A stretch of 64,000 nucleotides of DNA from Micromonospora sp. DSM 45708. GTDB taxonomy: Bacteria; Actinomycetota; Actinomycetes; Mycobacteriales; Micromonosporaceae. Made by a program: the position numbers and the translations under genes. The notes beneath the pieces were generated by a model, which was not told the origin of the DNA, did not search any database, and was given only the letters and a program-made list of their open reading frames with translations. The DNA lies in assembly GCF_039566955.1 (NCBI RefSeq), contig NZ_CP154796.1, positions 4,216,001 through 4,280,000 of the forward strand, written 5' to 3'. This document shows positions 1 to 8,385 of the stretch, in pieces; the first letter of the stretch is position 1; each line of letters opens with the position of its first letter.

Positions 1-51
1 GGCCGAACTACCGGGTGGGGGCGGAGCCGGAACCGACCCCCGTCGACGAGG

Positions 52-1023
52 ATGGGGACGACGATGAGGATGACCCGTCAGGGCCGGTGGGCGGCGGCGC
101 TGCTGGCCGCCGCGCTGGCCGGAGCGGTGAGCGGGCCGGGCCCGGCCGCCGCCGCCGGCGTGAGCGTCACGACCTCCCCCGGCGAGGTGCACCAGGGCGA
201 CGCGATCGAGCTGTCGGTGGTGGTGCCCGCCGACCGGCCCGGCACCCGGACCAGCAAGGTCGAGCTGACCATGCCGGCGGACGCGCCGATCGGCGAGGTC
301 TACCCGCTGTCCGTGCCGGACTGGGCGCCGACCATCACCACCCGCACGCTCGACCAGCCGGTGGCCGGCATTCACGCCGCCGAACTGAACCAGGTGACCC
401 ACGCGGTGACGTGGCTACGGGTGCCCGGTGGCGGCACCGGGGCGGCCCGGCTGTCGCTGGGCATGGGGCCGATGCCGGCCACCGACCGGCTGACCTTCAC
501 CGTGGTGCAGACGTACGCCGACGGCACGGTGGTCCGCTGGGCGGACCCGGCCGGTGGCGCGCACCCGGCGCCGACGGTCGCGTTGCTGCCGCCGCTGCCG
601 GGCACCGCCCCGCACGGCGGTGGCGCCGGTGCGGTCGGTGGCGCCGGTGCGGTCGGTGGCGCCGGTGCGGTCGGTGGCGCCGGTGCGGTCGGTGGCGCGC
701 ACGGCGGCCACGGCACGCCGGGCGACCCGGCGCCGGCCGACGTGACCGCCGCGGCGCCGGCAGCCGACGACGGGCCGAGCGCGGACCTGCTGCTCGGCGG
801 TGGCCTGCTCGCCGGCCTGGCCGGCGGCGGGGTGATCGGCTGGCTGCTCAGCCGCCGCCGAAGCGGCACCATGACCCTGTCGCCCGGAGCCGACTCCCCC
901 ACCGCCGAGGCACCCCCGGCCGGTACCGCGCACCGGAGCGCGACGGGCGACGGCGACGGCGACGGCGACGGCGTGACCATGGTCGAGCCCGTCCCGGTCG
1001 GCGGCGCGCGCCCGCCCGCGTGA
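52..1023 (+). CDS. YcnI-like (DUF1775) exported, membrane-anchored protein
   Basis: The first 35 residues form a signal peptide (basic MRMTRQGR, Ala/Leu core, AAA-type cleavage region). Residues about 36-170 match the YcnI/DUF1775 fold in style: a mature N-terminus GVSVTTSPGEV followed by a conserved strand containing SKVELTMPADAP. Family members are extracytoplasmic and often sit beside copper-handling genes; YcnI itself binds Cu(II), but no copper gene is visible in this window. A low-complexity linker of four GGAGAV hexapeptides (about 190-213) leads to a single membrane helix (about 243-268) followed by SRRR, so the domain faces outward. The cytoplasmic tail carries a GDGDGDGDG run. In-frame ATGs at 64 and 70 are alternative starts. 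The 51 bases before it could be the tail of an upstream gene but cannot be assigned. Confidence 0.75.
   Translation: MGTTMRMTRQGRWAAALLAAALAGAVSGPGPAAAAGVSVTTSPGEVHQGDAIELSVVVPADRPGTRTSKVELTMPADAPIGEVYPLSVPDWAPTITTRTLDQPVAGIHAAELNQVTHAVTWLRVPGGGTGAARLSLGMGPMPATDRLTFTVVQTYADGTVVRWADPAGGAHPAPTVALLPPLPGTAPHGGGAGAVGGAGAVGGAGAVGGAGAVGGAHGGHGTPGDPAPADVTAAAPAADDGPSADLLLGGGLLAGLAGGGVIGWLLSRRRSGTMTLSPGADSPTAEAPPAGTAHRSATGDGDGDGDGVTMVEPVPVGGARPPA
619..690 (+). repeat. 18-bp tandem repeat, four identical copies, inside the YcnI-like gene
   Basis: The unit GGTGGCGCCGGTGCGGTC is repeated four times without change and followed by a partial fifth copy. It encodes the hexapeptide GGAGAV in the linker between the exported domain and the membrane helix. 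Being in frame, copy-number changes would lengthen or shorten the linker without breaking the gene. Confidence 0.95.
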
Positions 1024-1087
1024 ACGCGCGGGCGTGTCGGGACGGCGATTCGTCGGCGTGTCGCGCCGCGGGGATAGTAAGTCCGCC

Positions 1088-1135
1088 AAGCGATATACCT
1101 CAGCGTCATAATTATGACGCTGAGGTATATCGCTT
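1088..1135. repeat. 48-bp perfect palindrome with AT-rich centre
   Basis: Two 24-base arms are exact reverse complements with no loop; the centre reads TCATAATTATGA. It lies between two convergent genes, so it could act as a bidirectional terminator, although it lacks the U-tract and GC-rich loop usual for one. The low-GC core is striking in this genome. A 42-bp sub-element from CGATAT to ATATCG recurs in diverged form at 62787-62828. The remainder of the 296-bp gene-free stretch around it shows nothing else I can name. Confidence 0.9.
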
Positions 1136-1319
1136 CGTCGCACCATGCCCCACCGGCCCGTCACTGACGGTGATGGTAGGGCTGGCGGCAGCCGCCGGCG
1201 GCACCACGCGCGGGCGGCACAGCGGACGTGACGGGCGCGGGCGGCACATTGGGTGCGAGGAGCGTGACGGGCGCGGATCGGCGCCGGGCGCGCCTCGCCG
1301 GAGCGCCGACGGGGCGGGG

Positions 1320-2249
1320 TCAGGCCGGGGCGGTGAGCCAGCCGGGCAGCGGCTCGCGCGCCGTCAGCCAGCCCTCCGGGACGCCGCCGGGCGTGCCGAC
1401 CCCGGTGTACGCGGCGACGACGCCGCCGACGATCGCGGCCGTGGTGTCCACGTCGCCGCCCGCCTCGACGCAGACGCGGATCGCGGCCGGGTAGTCGGCC
1501 AGCAGCGTGGCGGCGACCCAGAGCGTGAACGGGACGGTGTCCTGCGCGGTCGTCCGCGAGCCGTTGCCCACCGCGTCGACCACGTCGGCGACCGGGTGAC
1601 CGAGCAGCGCGGCGGCCCGGCGGACGCCCCGGTGCACCTCGCCGGCCGGGTCGAGCGCGCCGGCCACGGCGGTGAGCAGGCGGGCCGGCTCGGGCCGGTC
1701 GCCGTCGAGGCGGGCCCGGGCGGCCAGCGAGGCGGCCACCGCCACCGCCACCGCGCCGGCGACGCCCTCCGGGTGGGCGTGGGTCACCTCGGCGCAGGCG
1801 CGGGCCTGGTCGGCGGCGCGTCGGGTGGAGTCGGCGTGCCAGGCGCCGAGCGGGGCCACCCGCATGGCCGCGCCGTTGCCGCAGGAGCCCTGCCCGTCGA
1901 ACGCCGACGCGGCGGCCACCGGCCACGGCGTGCCGGTGCGGATCAGCCGCAGGACGGTCACCGCGCCCGGTCCGTAACCCCGGTACGGCTCGCAGCGCTC
2001 GGCGAACGCCAGCGCCAGCCGGTCCCGGTCGATCCGCTCGGCGCCGGCCAGCTCGGCCACCACGGAGCAGGCCATCTCGGTGTCGTCGGTCCACTCCCAC
2101 GGCGGCGCGGGCAGCCGGCCCGCGGCGAGGTCGGCCGGGTGCCGGCCGGGCACGAAGAACTGGGAGCCGAGCGCGTCGCCCACCGACAGGCCGGCCAGCG
2201 CGTCGCGGGCGAGCGTGAGGCGGGTGTCGGGAAAGAGGGTGAACGTCAT
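1320..2249 (-). CDS. ADP-ribosylglycohydrolase family protein
   Basis: A 309-residue protein of the DraG/ARH fold, which removes ADP-ribose from proteins or small molecules using two Mg2+ ions. The N-terminal GDALGS (about 24-29), the metal-binding TDDTEM (about 54-59), a central GNGAAMRVAPLG, and the C-terminal GGDVDTTAAIVGG (about 265-277) are the expected motif set in the right order, so the enzyme looks intact. No ADP-ribosyltransferase or toxin partner is adjacent, hence the substrate cannot be named. It converges on the YcnI-like gene across the palindrome and is divergent from the response regulator that follows. Confidence 0.88.
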   Translation of the reverse strand: MTFTLFPDTRLTLARDALAGLSVGDALGSQFFVPGRHPADLAAGRLPAPPWEWTDDTEMACSVVAELAGAERIDRDRLALAFAERCEPYRGYGPGAVTVLRLIRTGTPWPVAAASAFDGQGSCGNGAAMRVAPLGAWHADSTRRAADQARACAEVTHAHPEGVAGAVAVAVAASLAARARLDGDRPEPARLLTAVAGALDPAGEVHRGVRRAAALLGHPVADVVDAVGNGSRTTAQDTVPFTLWVAATLLADYPAAIRVCVEAGGDVDTTAAIVGGVVAAYTGVGTPGGVPEGWLTAREPLPGWLTAPA

Positions 2250-2322
2250 CGCCGTTCCAGCTTGCCCGGTTCACCAGCCTGCCGCAACGCGACCGACTTG
2301 CCACGCCGAGTACGGTGCTGAC

Positions 2323-3012
2323 GTGGCAACCGTCCTGCTGGTCGAAGACGACCACGTCGTGCGCGGCGCGATGCTGCGGTCGCTGACCGACCGGGGCCAC
2401 GCGGTGCACGCGGTCGGCACGGCGCTGGACGCGTTGCGCCGGGTCGCCGCGGAGACGCCCGACCTGGTGGTGCTCGACCTGGGCCTGCCGGACCTGGACG
2501 GCTCGGACGCGCTGCGGATGCTGCGCGGCATCACGGACGTGCCGATCATCATCGCCACCGCCCGCGACGACGAGCAGTCGGTGGTCCGGTTGCTGCGGGC
2601 CGGCGCGGACGACTACATGGTCAAGCCGTTCACCGGCGCGCACCTGGACGCCCGGATCACCACCGTGCTGCGCCGGGCCGGCCGGGCCAGCCGTACCGTG
2701 CAACCGGCCGTGCACACCGTCGGCGGCCTGCGGGTGGACGTGGGCGAGCGCAGCGCGGTGCTGGACGGGGAGTCACTGGCCCTGACCCGCAAGGAATTCG
2801 ACCTGCTGGCGTATCTCGCCGCGCGTCCCGGCCGGGTAGTGTCCCGGCGGGAACTCTTGGAGGAGGTATGGCGGCAGCCATCGGTCGGCGAGGACCAGAC
2901 CATCGACGTTCACCTGTACTGGCTCCGCCGCAAAATGGGCGAGTCCGCGGCGAAGCCGCGCTACCTGCGCACCGTGCGGGGGGTCGGCTTCCGGCTGGTG
3001 GCACCGGACTGA
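2323..3012 (+). CDS. OmpR-family two-component response regulator
   Basis: The protein has 229 residues from a GTG start chosen because the receiver domain begins immediately (VATVLLVEDD). The acidic pocket is E8/D9/D10, the phospho-acceptor is D52 in VVLDLGLPDLDG, and the conserved lysine is K101 in DDYMVKPF. The C-terminal winged helix (about 135-229) contains the transactivation-loop region and ends with LRTVRGVGFRL, typical of OmpR/PhoB regulators. The stop overlaps or abuts the histidine kinase reading frame, so the pair is one operon. The target genes are unknown. Confidence 0.92.
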   Translation: MATVLLVEDDHVVRGAMLRSLTDRGHAVHAVGTALDALRRVAAETPDLVVLDLGLPDLDGSDALRMLRGITDVPIIIATARDDEQSVVRLLRAGADDYMVKPFTGAHLDARITTVLRRAGRASRTVQPAVHTVGGLRVDVGERSAVLDGESLALTRKEFDLLAYLAARPGRVVSRRELLEEVWRQPSVGEDQTIDVHLYWLRRKMGESAAKPRYLRTVRGVGFRLVAPD

Positions 3013-3041
3013 GGACGGCGCTGGCCTGGCTCACCGCCGGA

Positions 3042-4430
3042 ATGTGCAGCCTGGTCGCGCTCGCCTTCCTCATCCCGCTCGGGATCACGCTGTCGGACCA
3101 GTCCCGCGAGGAGAAGCTCGCCGACGCCGCCCGGCGCGGCGCGCTGGTCACCGGCGCGCTGGCGGTCAGCACCGACCCGGAGGTGGTCCGGCGGGCGGTG
3201 GCGGCCAGCGGTGACGACCCGGCGTTGCGGCCGGTCGTGCACGGCATCGACGCCGACGAGTCCGCCGGTCGCGCGGACGCGTCCGCGCTGGCGGACGCCG
3301 CGGCGCAACGGCGCTCGGTGGTGACCGAGGTGGACGGTGGTGTGCTACGGCTGGACCCGGTGGTGCTCGGTGACCGGGTCGCCGTGGTGGAGGTCTTCGT
3401 CCCCGACGAGGTGCTCGACCACGGCAGCGGTGGGCGGTGGCTGTTGCTGCTCGCGGTGGCGCTGGCCCTGGTCGGCGCCGCGGTGATCGTGGTCGACCGG
3501 GTGGCGGCCCGAGCCGTGGACGCCACCGGCGACCTGGTCAAGGCGGCGCTCGCGGTGGGCGACGGCGAGCTGGGCGTACGCGTCGAGCCGGCCGGCCCGC
3601 GGGAGCTGGCCGAGGCGGGGCACGCGTTCAACCGGATGGCGGAGCGGCTGGTGGCGCTCCGCGCCGACGAGCACGAACTCGTCGCCGACCTGTCGCACCG
3701 GCTGCGGACCCCGCTGACCGCGCTGCGGCTGGACGCGGAGGCCCTGGAGTCCGACGACACCAGCATCGGCACGTTCAGCGAGGCGGAGCTGGACCGGCGG
3801 CGCGGCATCCGGCGGATCCGGCAGGCCATCGTCACGCTGGAGGGCGAGGTCGACCAGCTCATCAAGACGACCCGCAAGGCGGTCAGCCAGGAGACGGCGC
3901 CGGCGTCCTGCGACGTCAGCGAGGTGGTGCGGGACCGGATGGTCTTCTGGTCGGCGCTGGCCGGCGACCAGAACCGGCCGCACCGGGTGGTCGGTGCGCA
4001 ACTGCGTATCCCGGCGCCGGTGCCCCGGGCCGAGCTGGCCGCCGCGCTGGACGCGGTGATCGGCAACGTGTTCCGCTACACGCCGCAGGGCACCGCGTTC
4101 GAGGTGGCGGTGAGCCGCCGGGACGGCTGGGTGGCGATCCGGATCGACGACGCCGGGCCGGGCATCGCCAACCCGGACCGGGCGCTGCGCCGGGGCGAGA
4201 GCGACCAGGGTTCGACCGGGCTCGGGCTGGACATCGCCAAGCGGGTCGCGTTGCAGGCCAACGGCTCGGTGAGCCTGGACCGGGCCCGGCTCGGCGGGGC
4301 CAGCGTGGTGATGTTGCTGGCCGATCCGGACGCCGCGCCCCGGCAGGTCAACCGGTTCGGGCTGGTGGGTCGGATGGCCCGCGACGCCCGGGAGCCACGC
4401 GCCGGGCGGCGCTGGCCGCGCCCGCGCTGA
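3042..4430 (+). CDS. Membrane sensor histidine kinase, partner of the adjacent response regulator
   Basis: Two membrane helices flank an extracytoplasmic sensor of about 110 residues. A HAMP-like linker follows (FNRMAERL), then the dimerisation helix with H219 in DLSHRLRTPLTALRL, and a catalytic domain with an N-box (NVFRYTPQG), DDAGPGI and GSTGLGLDIAK. All residues needed for autophosphorylation are visible. The start is uncertain. ATG 3042 leaves almost nothing before the first helix, while the frame is open upstream and homology-like sequence (LRTALAWLTAG) begins at a CTG at 3009. An ATG at 2868 with a good ribosome-binding site lies deep inside the regulator gene and is unlikely. Confidence 0.88.
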   Translation: MCSLVALAFLIPLGITLSDQSREEKLADAARRGALVTGALAVSTDPEVVRRAVAASGDDPALRPVVHGIDADESAGRADASALADAAAQRRSVVTEVDGGVLRLDPVVLGDRVAVVEVFVPDEVLDHGSGGRWLLLLAVALALVGAAVIVVDRVAARAVDATGDLVKAALAVGDGELGVRVEPAGPRELAEAGHAFNRMAERLVALRADEHELVADLSHRLRTPLTALRLDAEALESDDTSIGTFSEAELDRRRGIRRIRQAIVTLEGEVDQLIKTTRKAVSQETAPASCDVSEVVRDRMVFWSALAGDQNRPHRVVGAQLRIPAPVPRAELAAALDAVIGNVFRYTPQGTAFEVAVSRRDGWVAIRIDDAGPGIANPDRALRRGESDQGSTGLGLDIAKRVALQANGSVSLDRARLGGASVVMLLADPDAAPRQVNRFGLVGRMARDAREPRAGRRWPRPR

Positions 4431-4641
4431 CCCGTGGCTGTGGGCCGGCGCAAGTTCTCCTTAGGAGTGGTTTAACCACCGCCCCGACACCGCCGCGAAA
4501 TGCCAGGATCTCCCCAGAACCCATCAGTTCCGTCGGCCGGGACGCCCCGTAACACCTTCCAGCCGGCGGATCCGTGCGCGCGGCGGGAGTCCGGTCCCCC
4601 CACACCTCGCTCCCGTCGCGCGCCGCTCCCCCGGCCGGTCC
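4431..4641. other. Intergenic region between convergent genes
   Basis: No coding sequence is convincing here. A short perfect inverted repeat, GTGGTT-T-AACCAC (4467-4479), lies just after the kinase gene. It is too short and AT-centred to be a confident terminator and might be a protein-binding site. Confidence 0.4.
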
Positions 4642-5667
4642 TCAGCGCGTCGTGCCCGCCGCGTACGCGTCGATCTCGGCGCTGATCCGGGCCCGTTCGG
4701 CCGGCTCCAGGAAGGCGGCGTCCACCGCGGCGCGGGCCAGCGCGGCCACCCCGTCCGGGCCGAGCTTCAGCAGCCGGGCGGCCACCGCGTACTCCTCGTC
4801 GAGCGTGGTGCCGAACATCGGCGGGTCGTCGGAGTTGATGCTGACCGGCACGCCGGCCTCGACGAGCTGCGGCAGCGGGTGCTCGTCGAGGCTGGCCACC
4901 GCCCGGGTGCGCACGTTCGAGGTGGGGCAGACCTCCAGTGGGATGCGCCGCTCCGCCAGGTGGGCCAGCAGCGCCGGGTCGAGCGCGGCGGAGATGCCGT
5001 GCCCGATCCGCTCGGCGCCCAGCTCGCGCAGCGCGTCCCAGACGGTTTCCGGGCCGGTGGTTTCGCCGGCGTGCGGCACCGACCGGAGCCCGGCCGCCCG
5101 GGCCTGGTCGAACCAGGGCTTGAACTGGGGCCGGGGCACGCCGATCTCGGGGCCGCCGAGACCGAAGCTGATCAGCCCGTCCGGCCGTTCGTCGAGCGCG
5201 ATGCGCAGCGTCTGCTCGGCGGCCGGCAGCCCGGCCTCGCCGGGGATGTCGAAGCACCAGCGCAGCGTGATGCCGAAGTCGGCCTCGGCCCGCTTGCGGG
5301 CGTCCTCGATCGCCTCGCAGAACGCCGGCGCGGGAATGCCCCGGTGCACGTGCGAGTAGGGGGTGACGGTCAGCTCGGCGTAGCGGACCTGCTGGCGGGC
5401 CAGCTCGCGGGCCACCTCGTGGGTGAGCAGCCAGACGTCGTCGGCGTCGCGGATCAGGTCCACCACGCTCAGGTAGACGTCGATGAAGTGGGCGAAGTCG
5501 CGGAACGCGAAGTAGTCGGCGAGCGCCTCCGGGTCGGCCGGGACGGGGCTGCGCCCCTCGTGCCGGGCGGCCAGCTCGGCGACGATCCGGGGCGAGGCGG
5601 AGCCGACGTGGTGCACGTGCAGCTCCACCTTGGGCAGGCCGGCGATGAAGGTGGACAGGTCGGTCAC
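4642..5667 (-). CDS. Adenosine deaminase family enzyme, possibly aminodeoxyfutalosine deaminase
   Basis: A 341-residue TIM-barrel amidohydrolase. Metal ligands are visible as HVHH (17-20), HAGET, and the aspartate pair in SINSDDP; GHGI and CPTSNVRTRAV complete the family signature. The first motif reads HVHHVGSASPRIV rather than the HLDG of true adenosine deaminases. That variant resembles the streptomycete proteins proposed to deaminate 6-aminodeoxyfutalosine in the futalosine route to menaquinone, so the substrate may be that rather than adenosine. No other menaquinone gene is present here to support it. Its start overlaps the stop of the upstream methyltransferase by four bases. Confidence 0.85.
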   Translation of the reverse strand: MTDLSTFIAGLPKVELHVHHVGSASPRIVAELAARHEGRSPVPADPEALADYFAFRDFAHFIDVYLSVVDLIRDADDVWLLTHEVARELARQQVRYAELTVTPYSHVHRGIPAPAFCEAIEDARKRAEADFGITLRWCFDIPGEAGLPAAEQTLRIALDERPDGLISFGLGGPEIGVPRPQFKPWFDQARAAGLRSVPHAGETTGPETVWDALRELGAERIGHGISAALDPALLAHLAERRIPLEVCPTSNVRTRAVASLDEHPLPQLVEAGVPVSINSDDPPMFGTTLDEEYAVAARLLKLGPDGVAALARAAVDAAFLEPAERARISAEIDAYAAGTTR

Positions 5668-6455
5668 GGGTTCTCCTCTGCGCGGGCGCCGGTGCGGGCC
5701 ACCACGAAGATCCGGCGGAACGGGAAGTACACCTGACCCTGCCGCACCGGGTACGCCTCGGCGAGGCGTACCCCCAGCTCGGCCCGGAAGTCGGCCCAGC
5801 CGGCGGCGTCCAGCGCGGCGCGGACCGGGCGCAGCGCCGTGCCTTCCATCCAGGCCAGCACCGGGTGGTCCGCGCCGGCGGCCGGCAGCAGGTGCACGTA
5901 GGTAGTCTCCCAGGCGTCCACCGCGCAGCCCGCCCCGGTCAGCAGCGTGGCGTAGTCGACCGGTTCCCCGACCGGGGCCTCGCGCAGCAGCCCGGCGAGC
6001 GGCTCACGCCACCGGTCCCGGCCGGCGACCGCCCGCAGCGCGCGGTGCGACGGCGCGGCGAAGTTGCCCGGCACCTGGAAGGCCAGCCAGGCGTCGCGCG
6101 GCAGCTCGCCGGCCCAGCGGGTGAGCAGCTCGCGGTGACCGGGCACCCACTGGAGCACCGCGTTGGCGACCAGCACGTCCACGTCCGGCGTGGGCCGCCA
6201 GTCGCGGACGTCGCCGACGGCGAACGTGACCGGGGCGGCCAGGGCGGCGGCCCGCGTGATCATCTCGGGTGCGGAGTCGAGCCCGGTGACCCGGCTGTCG
6301 GGCCAGCGGGCGGCGAGCCCGGCGGTGAGCGTGCCGGGGCCGCAGCCGAGGTCGACCACGGCGCGCGGGCGCTCGGCGCCGACGCGGGCCAGCAGGTCGT
6401 GGAACGGCCGGGAGCGTTCGTCGCGGTAGCGCAGGTAGGTGCTCGGATCCCACAT
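5664..6455 (-). CDS. tam: Trans-aconitate 2-methyltransferase-like SAM methyltransferase
   Basis: The N-terminus MWDPSTYLRYRDERSRPF is the hallmark of Tam, which methylates trans-aconitate, a spontaneous isomer of cis-aconitate that inhibits aconitase. The SAM-binding motif is VVDLGCGPGTLTAGLA (about residues 33-48), followed by LDSAPEMI and VANAVLQWVP. At 263 residues it is full length. It is translationally coupled to the deaminase gene by an ATGA-type overlap, but the two activities have no known metabolic link. Other small carboxylic acids cannot be excluded as substrates. Confidence 0.87.
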   Translation of the reverse strand: MWDPSTYLRYRDERSRPFHDLLARVGAERPRAVVDLGCGPGTLTAGLAARWPDSRVTGLDSAPEMITRAAALAAPVTFAVGDVRDWRPTPDVDVLVANAVLQWVPGHRELLTRWAGELPRDAWLAFQVPGNFAAPSHRALRAVAGRDRWREPLAGLLREAPVGEPVDYATLLTGAGCAVDAWETTYVHLLPAAGADHPVLAWMEGTALRPVRAALDAAGWADFRAELGVRLAEAYPVRQGQVYFPFRRIFVVARTGARAEENP

Positions 6456-6542
6456 GTCACATCTCCAAACCGTACGTACGTCTTGCTAAGGACCGTACGG
6501 CCCGACGAGCGCCACGGCAACCCGCTCACTAGGCTCGACCGG

Positions 6543-7526
6543 ATGGAACAGCGCAACTTCGACCGGCTCGGCCGGCACGTCGGCATCATCGGACTCGGCG
6601 CCTGGCAGCTCGGCGCGGACTGGGGCGAGGTCAGTGAGGACGCGGCGCTCGACGTGCTGACCGCCGCCGTCGACGCCGGCGTCACCTTCCTGGACACCGC
6701 CGACGTGTACGGCGACGGCCGCAGCGAGCAGCTCATCGGGCGGTTCCTGCGGGCCCACCCGGACCACGGGCTGACCGTGGCCACCAAGATGGGCCGGCGG
6801 GTGCCGCAGACGCCGGAGGCGTACACGCTCGACAACTTCCGGGCCTGGACCGACCGGTCCCGGGCCAACCTCGGCGTCGACACGCTCGACCTGGTGCAGC
6901 TGCACTGCCCGCCCACCGCGGTCTTCGCCGACGACCGCGTCTTCGACGCCCTGGACACGCTGGTCGCCGAGAAGCGCGTCGCCGGGTACGGGGTCAGCGT
7001 GGAGACCTGCGACCAGGCGCTCACCGCCATCGCCCGGCCCGGCGTGGCCAGCGTGCAGATCATCCTCAACGCGGTCCGGCACAAGCCGCTGGAGCGGGTG
7101 CTGCCGGCCGCCGCCGCGGCCGGGGTGGGCGTCATCGCCCGGGTCCCGCTGGCCAGTGGCCTGCTCTCCGGCCGCTACGACGAGCACACCACGTTTCCGG
7201 AGGACGACCACCGCACGTTCAACCGGCACGGCGAGTCGTTCGACGTCGGCGAGACGTTCTCCGGTGTCGACTACGACCTCGGCCTGGCCGCGGTCCGCCG
7301 GCTCGCGCCGCTGGTCGGCGACGACCGCACCATGGCGCAGTTCGCGCTGCGCTGGATCCTCGACCAGCCCGGCGTGACCGTGGTGATCCCCGGCGCCCGC
7401 TCCGCCGAGCAGGCCCGGCGCAACGCCGAGGCGGCCGGCCAGCCGCCGCTGACCGAGGTGGAGTTGGCCTCCGTGCGGGCCACCTACGACGAGCTGATCC
7501 GGCCGCAGGTGCACGACCGGTGGTGA
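6543..7526 (+). CDS. Aldo/keto reductase
   Basis: The protein has 327 residues starting MEQRNFDRLGRHV, the typical AKR N-terminus. The catalytic tetrad can be assigned: D and Y in FLDTADVYGDG, K in ATKMGRR, and H in LVQLHCPP. The C-terminal cofactor-binding segment (VIPGARSAEQARRNAEA) indicates NADPH. Members of this subgroup (YajO/Tas-like) reduce aldehydes or sugars, but the substrate is unknown. It is transcribed divergently from the methyltransferase gene across an 87-bp gap. Only one in-frame start fits this N-terminus. Confidence 0.88.
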   Translation: MEQRNFDRLGRHVGIIGLGAWQLGADWGEVSEDAALDVLTAAVDAGVTFLDTADVYGDGRSEQLIGRFLRAHPDHGLTVATKMGRRVPQTPEAYTLDNFRAWTDRSRANLGVDTLDLVQLHCPPTAVFADDRVFDALDTLVAEKRVAGYGVSVETCDQALTAIARPGVASVQIILNAVRHKPLERVLPAAAAAGVGVIARVPLASGLLSGRYDEHTTFPEDDHRTFNRHGESFDVGETFSGVDYDLGLAAVRRLAPLVGDDRTMAQFALRWILDQPGVTVVIPGARSAEQARRNAEAAGQPPLTEVELASVRATYDELIRPQVHDRW

Positions 7527-7617
7527 CCGCACCGGCCCCGCCCGTCGGCGCGGCGTCGCCGACGGGCGGCGTCGGCGGGCATGCTGGATCGGGGCGGACG
7601 TCGTCGGAGGGGGCGCG

Positions 7618-7809
7618 ATGAGGGGTTGGTTCCGGCTCACCATGGGCCTGCTGGCGGTGGTGCTCGGCGCGCTCTGGACCGTGCTGGGGCTCGGCTACGT
7701 CGAGGGCAGCGCGCTGACCGACCGGCGGATCTGGGCGCTGGTCGGCCCGGCGCTCGTCGGCATCGGACTCGTCGCGCTCTGGCACGGCATGCGGGCCCGG
7801 CGCCGCTGA
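7618..7809 (+). CDS. Small two-helix membrane protein
   Basis: This 63-residue protein has two hydrophobic segments (about 8-25 and 38-56) and a basic tail, HGMRARRR, which by the positive-inside rule puts both ends in the cytoplasm. A purine-rich GGAGGGGGCG precedes the ATG. I recognise no family. It stands alone, with a strong hairpin directly downstream. Confidence 0.6.
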   Translation: MRGWFRLTMGLLAVVLGALWTVLGLGYVEGSALTDRRIWALVGPALVGIGLVALWHGMRARRR

Positions 7810-7826
7810 GGCGTACCGGACATGGA

Positions 7827-7860
7827 GAAGCCCCGCCTCCCGTGCGGGATGCGGGGCTTC
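7827..7860. terminator. Bidirectional hairpin terminator
   Basis: A perfect 10-bp stem (GAAGCCCCGC / GCGGGGCTTC) with a 14-base loop sits between the convergent small membrane protein and cold-shock genes. Confidence 0.8.
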
Positions 7861-7894
7861 GCGCACCGGCCGGCGCGGCCGGCACTGTGTCAGC

Positions 7895-8098
7895 TCAGAT
7901 GGGGCGGACCTGCTCGGCCTGCGGACCCTTCTGACCCTGGGCGATCTCGAACTCCACCCGCTGGTTCTCCTCCAGCGTGCGGTAGCCGCTGGACTGGATG
8001 GCCGAGAAGTGGACGAACACGTCTGCACCCCCGCCGTCGACGGTGATGAAGCCGAAGCCCTTGTCAGCGTTGAACCACTTCACGGTTCCCTGCGCCAT
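7895..8098 (-). CDS. cspA: Cold-shock domain protein
   Basis: A 67-residue single cold-shock domain that binds single-stranded RNA and DNA through RNP1 (KGFGFIT) and RNP2 (VFVHFSAI), both intact. The ATG at 8098 was chosen because AAGGAG lies six bases upstream; a TTG two codons earlier is in frame but badly placed. The actinobacterial C-terminus GPQAEQVRP is present. High expression is likely. The gene is preceded by a long untranslated leader and followed by a terminator. Confidence 0.95.
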   Translation of the reverse strand: MAQGTVKWFNADKGFGFITVDGGGADVFVHFSAIQSSGYRTLEENQRVEFEIAQGQKGPQAEQVRPI

Positions 8099-8264
8099 GT
8101 GCAACTCCTTCTAAAACTGGCGGCCGAGCACGCCGTGCGGCCGATTGGCCGTTTTCGAGCAGCGGCGCCTGAGGCGGCCCCCGTGCAGGGAACGTCCCTC
8201 AACCCACGCGTCTCGCAACAGCGTGAGACAGCAAACCACGTACGCAAAAACTTCGCACAGCCTA
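8099..8264 (-). promoter_or_regulatory. Long 5' leader and possible -10 element of the cold-shock gene
   Basis: No gene occupies the 240 bases upstream of the cold-shock start. On the minus strand a TAGGCT hexamer (8264-8259), a good actinobacterial -10, would start the transcript near 8252 and leave a leader of about 155 bases. Within it is a small GTCTC/GAGAC inverted repeat (8210-8229). Long structured leaders are known for cold-shock mRNAs; that this one folds in response to temperature is inference. Confidence 0.4.
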
Positions 8265-8338
8265 CCGGACGAACTTCTCTGACATGTGACCTGAAAGTTG
8301 TCCGGAGATCGACGGACGACCGGGGTCCGGACGCGCGA

Positions 8339-8372
8339 AAGGCCCCTCTCCACCGCGTGGGAAAGGGGCCTT
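8339..8372 (-). terminator. Hairpin terminator of the DUF4235 operon
   Basis: AAGGCCCCT at one end pairs with AGGGGCCTT at the other, extended by a G-T pair and three more bases. It lies 14 bases past the DUF4235 stop, on the operon's strand. Confidence 0.75.
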
Positions 8373-8385
8373 CCATCGAGCTGCT

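Noticed and set aside
15..2321. A 768-residue plus-strand frame across the first two genes
   Set aside because: Arg-rich nonsense lying over a YcnI-like gene and an ADP-ribosylglycohydrolase with intact motifs; it also reads through the palindrome.
2868..3041. ATG with a good ribosome-binding site as start of the histidine kinase
   Set aside because: It lies about 145 bases inside the regulator's DNA-binding domain; the added residues are Arg/Pro-rich and not like a sensor N-terminus.
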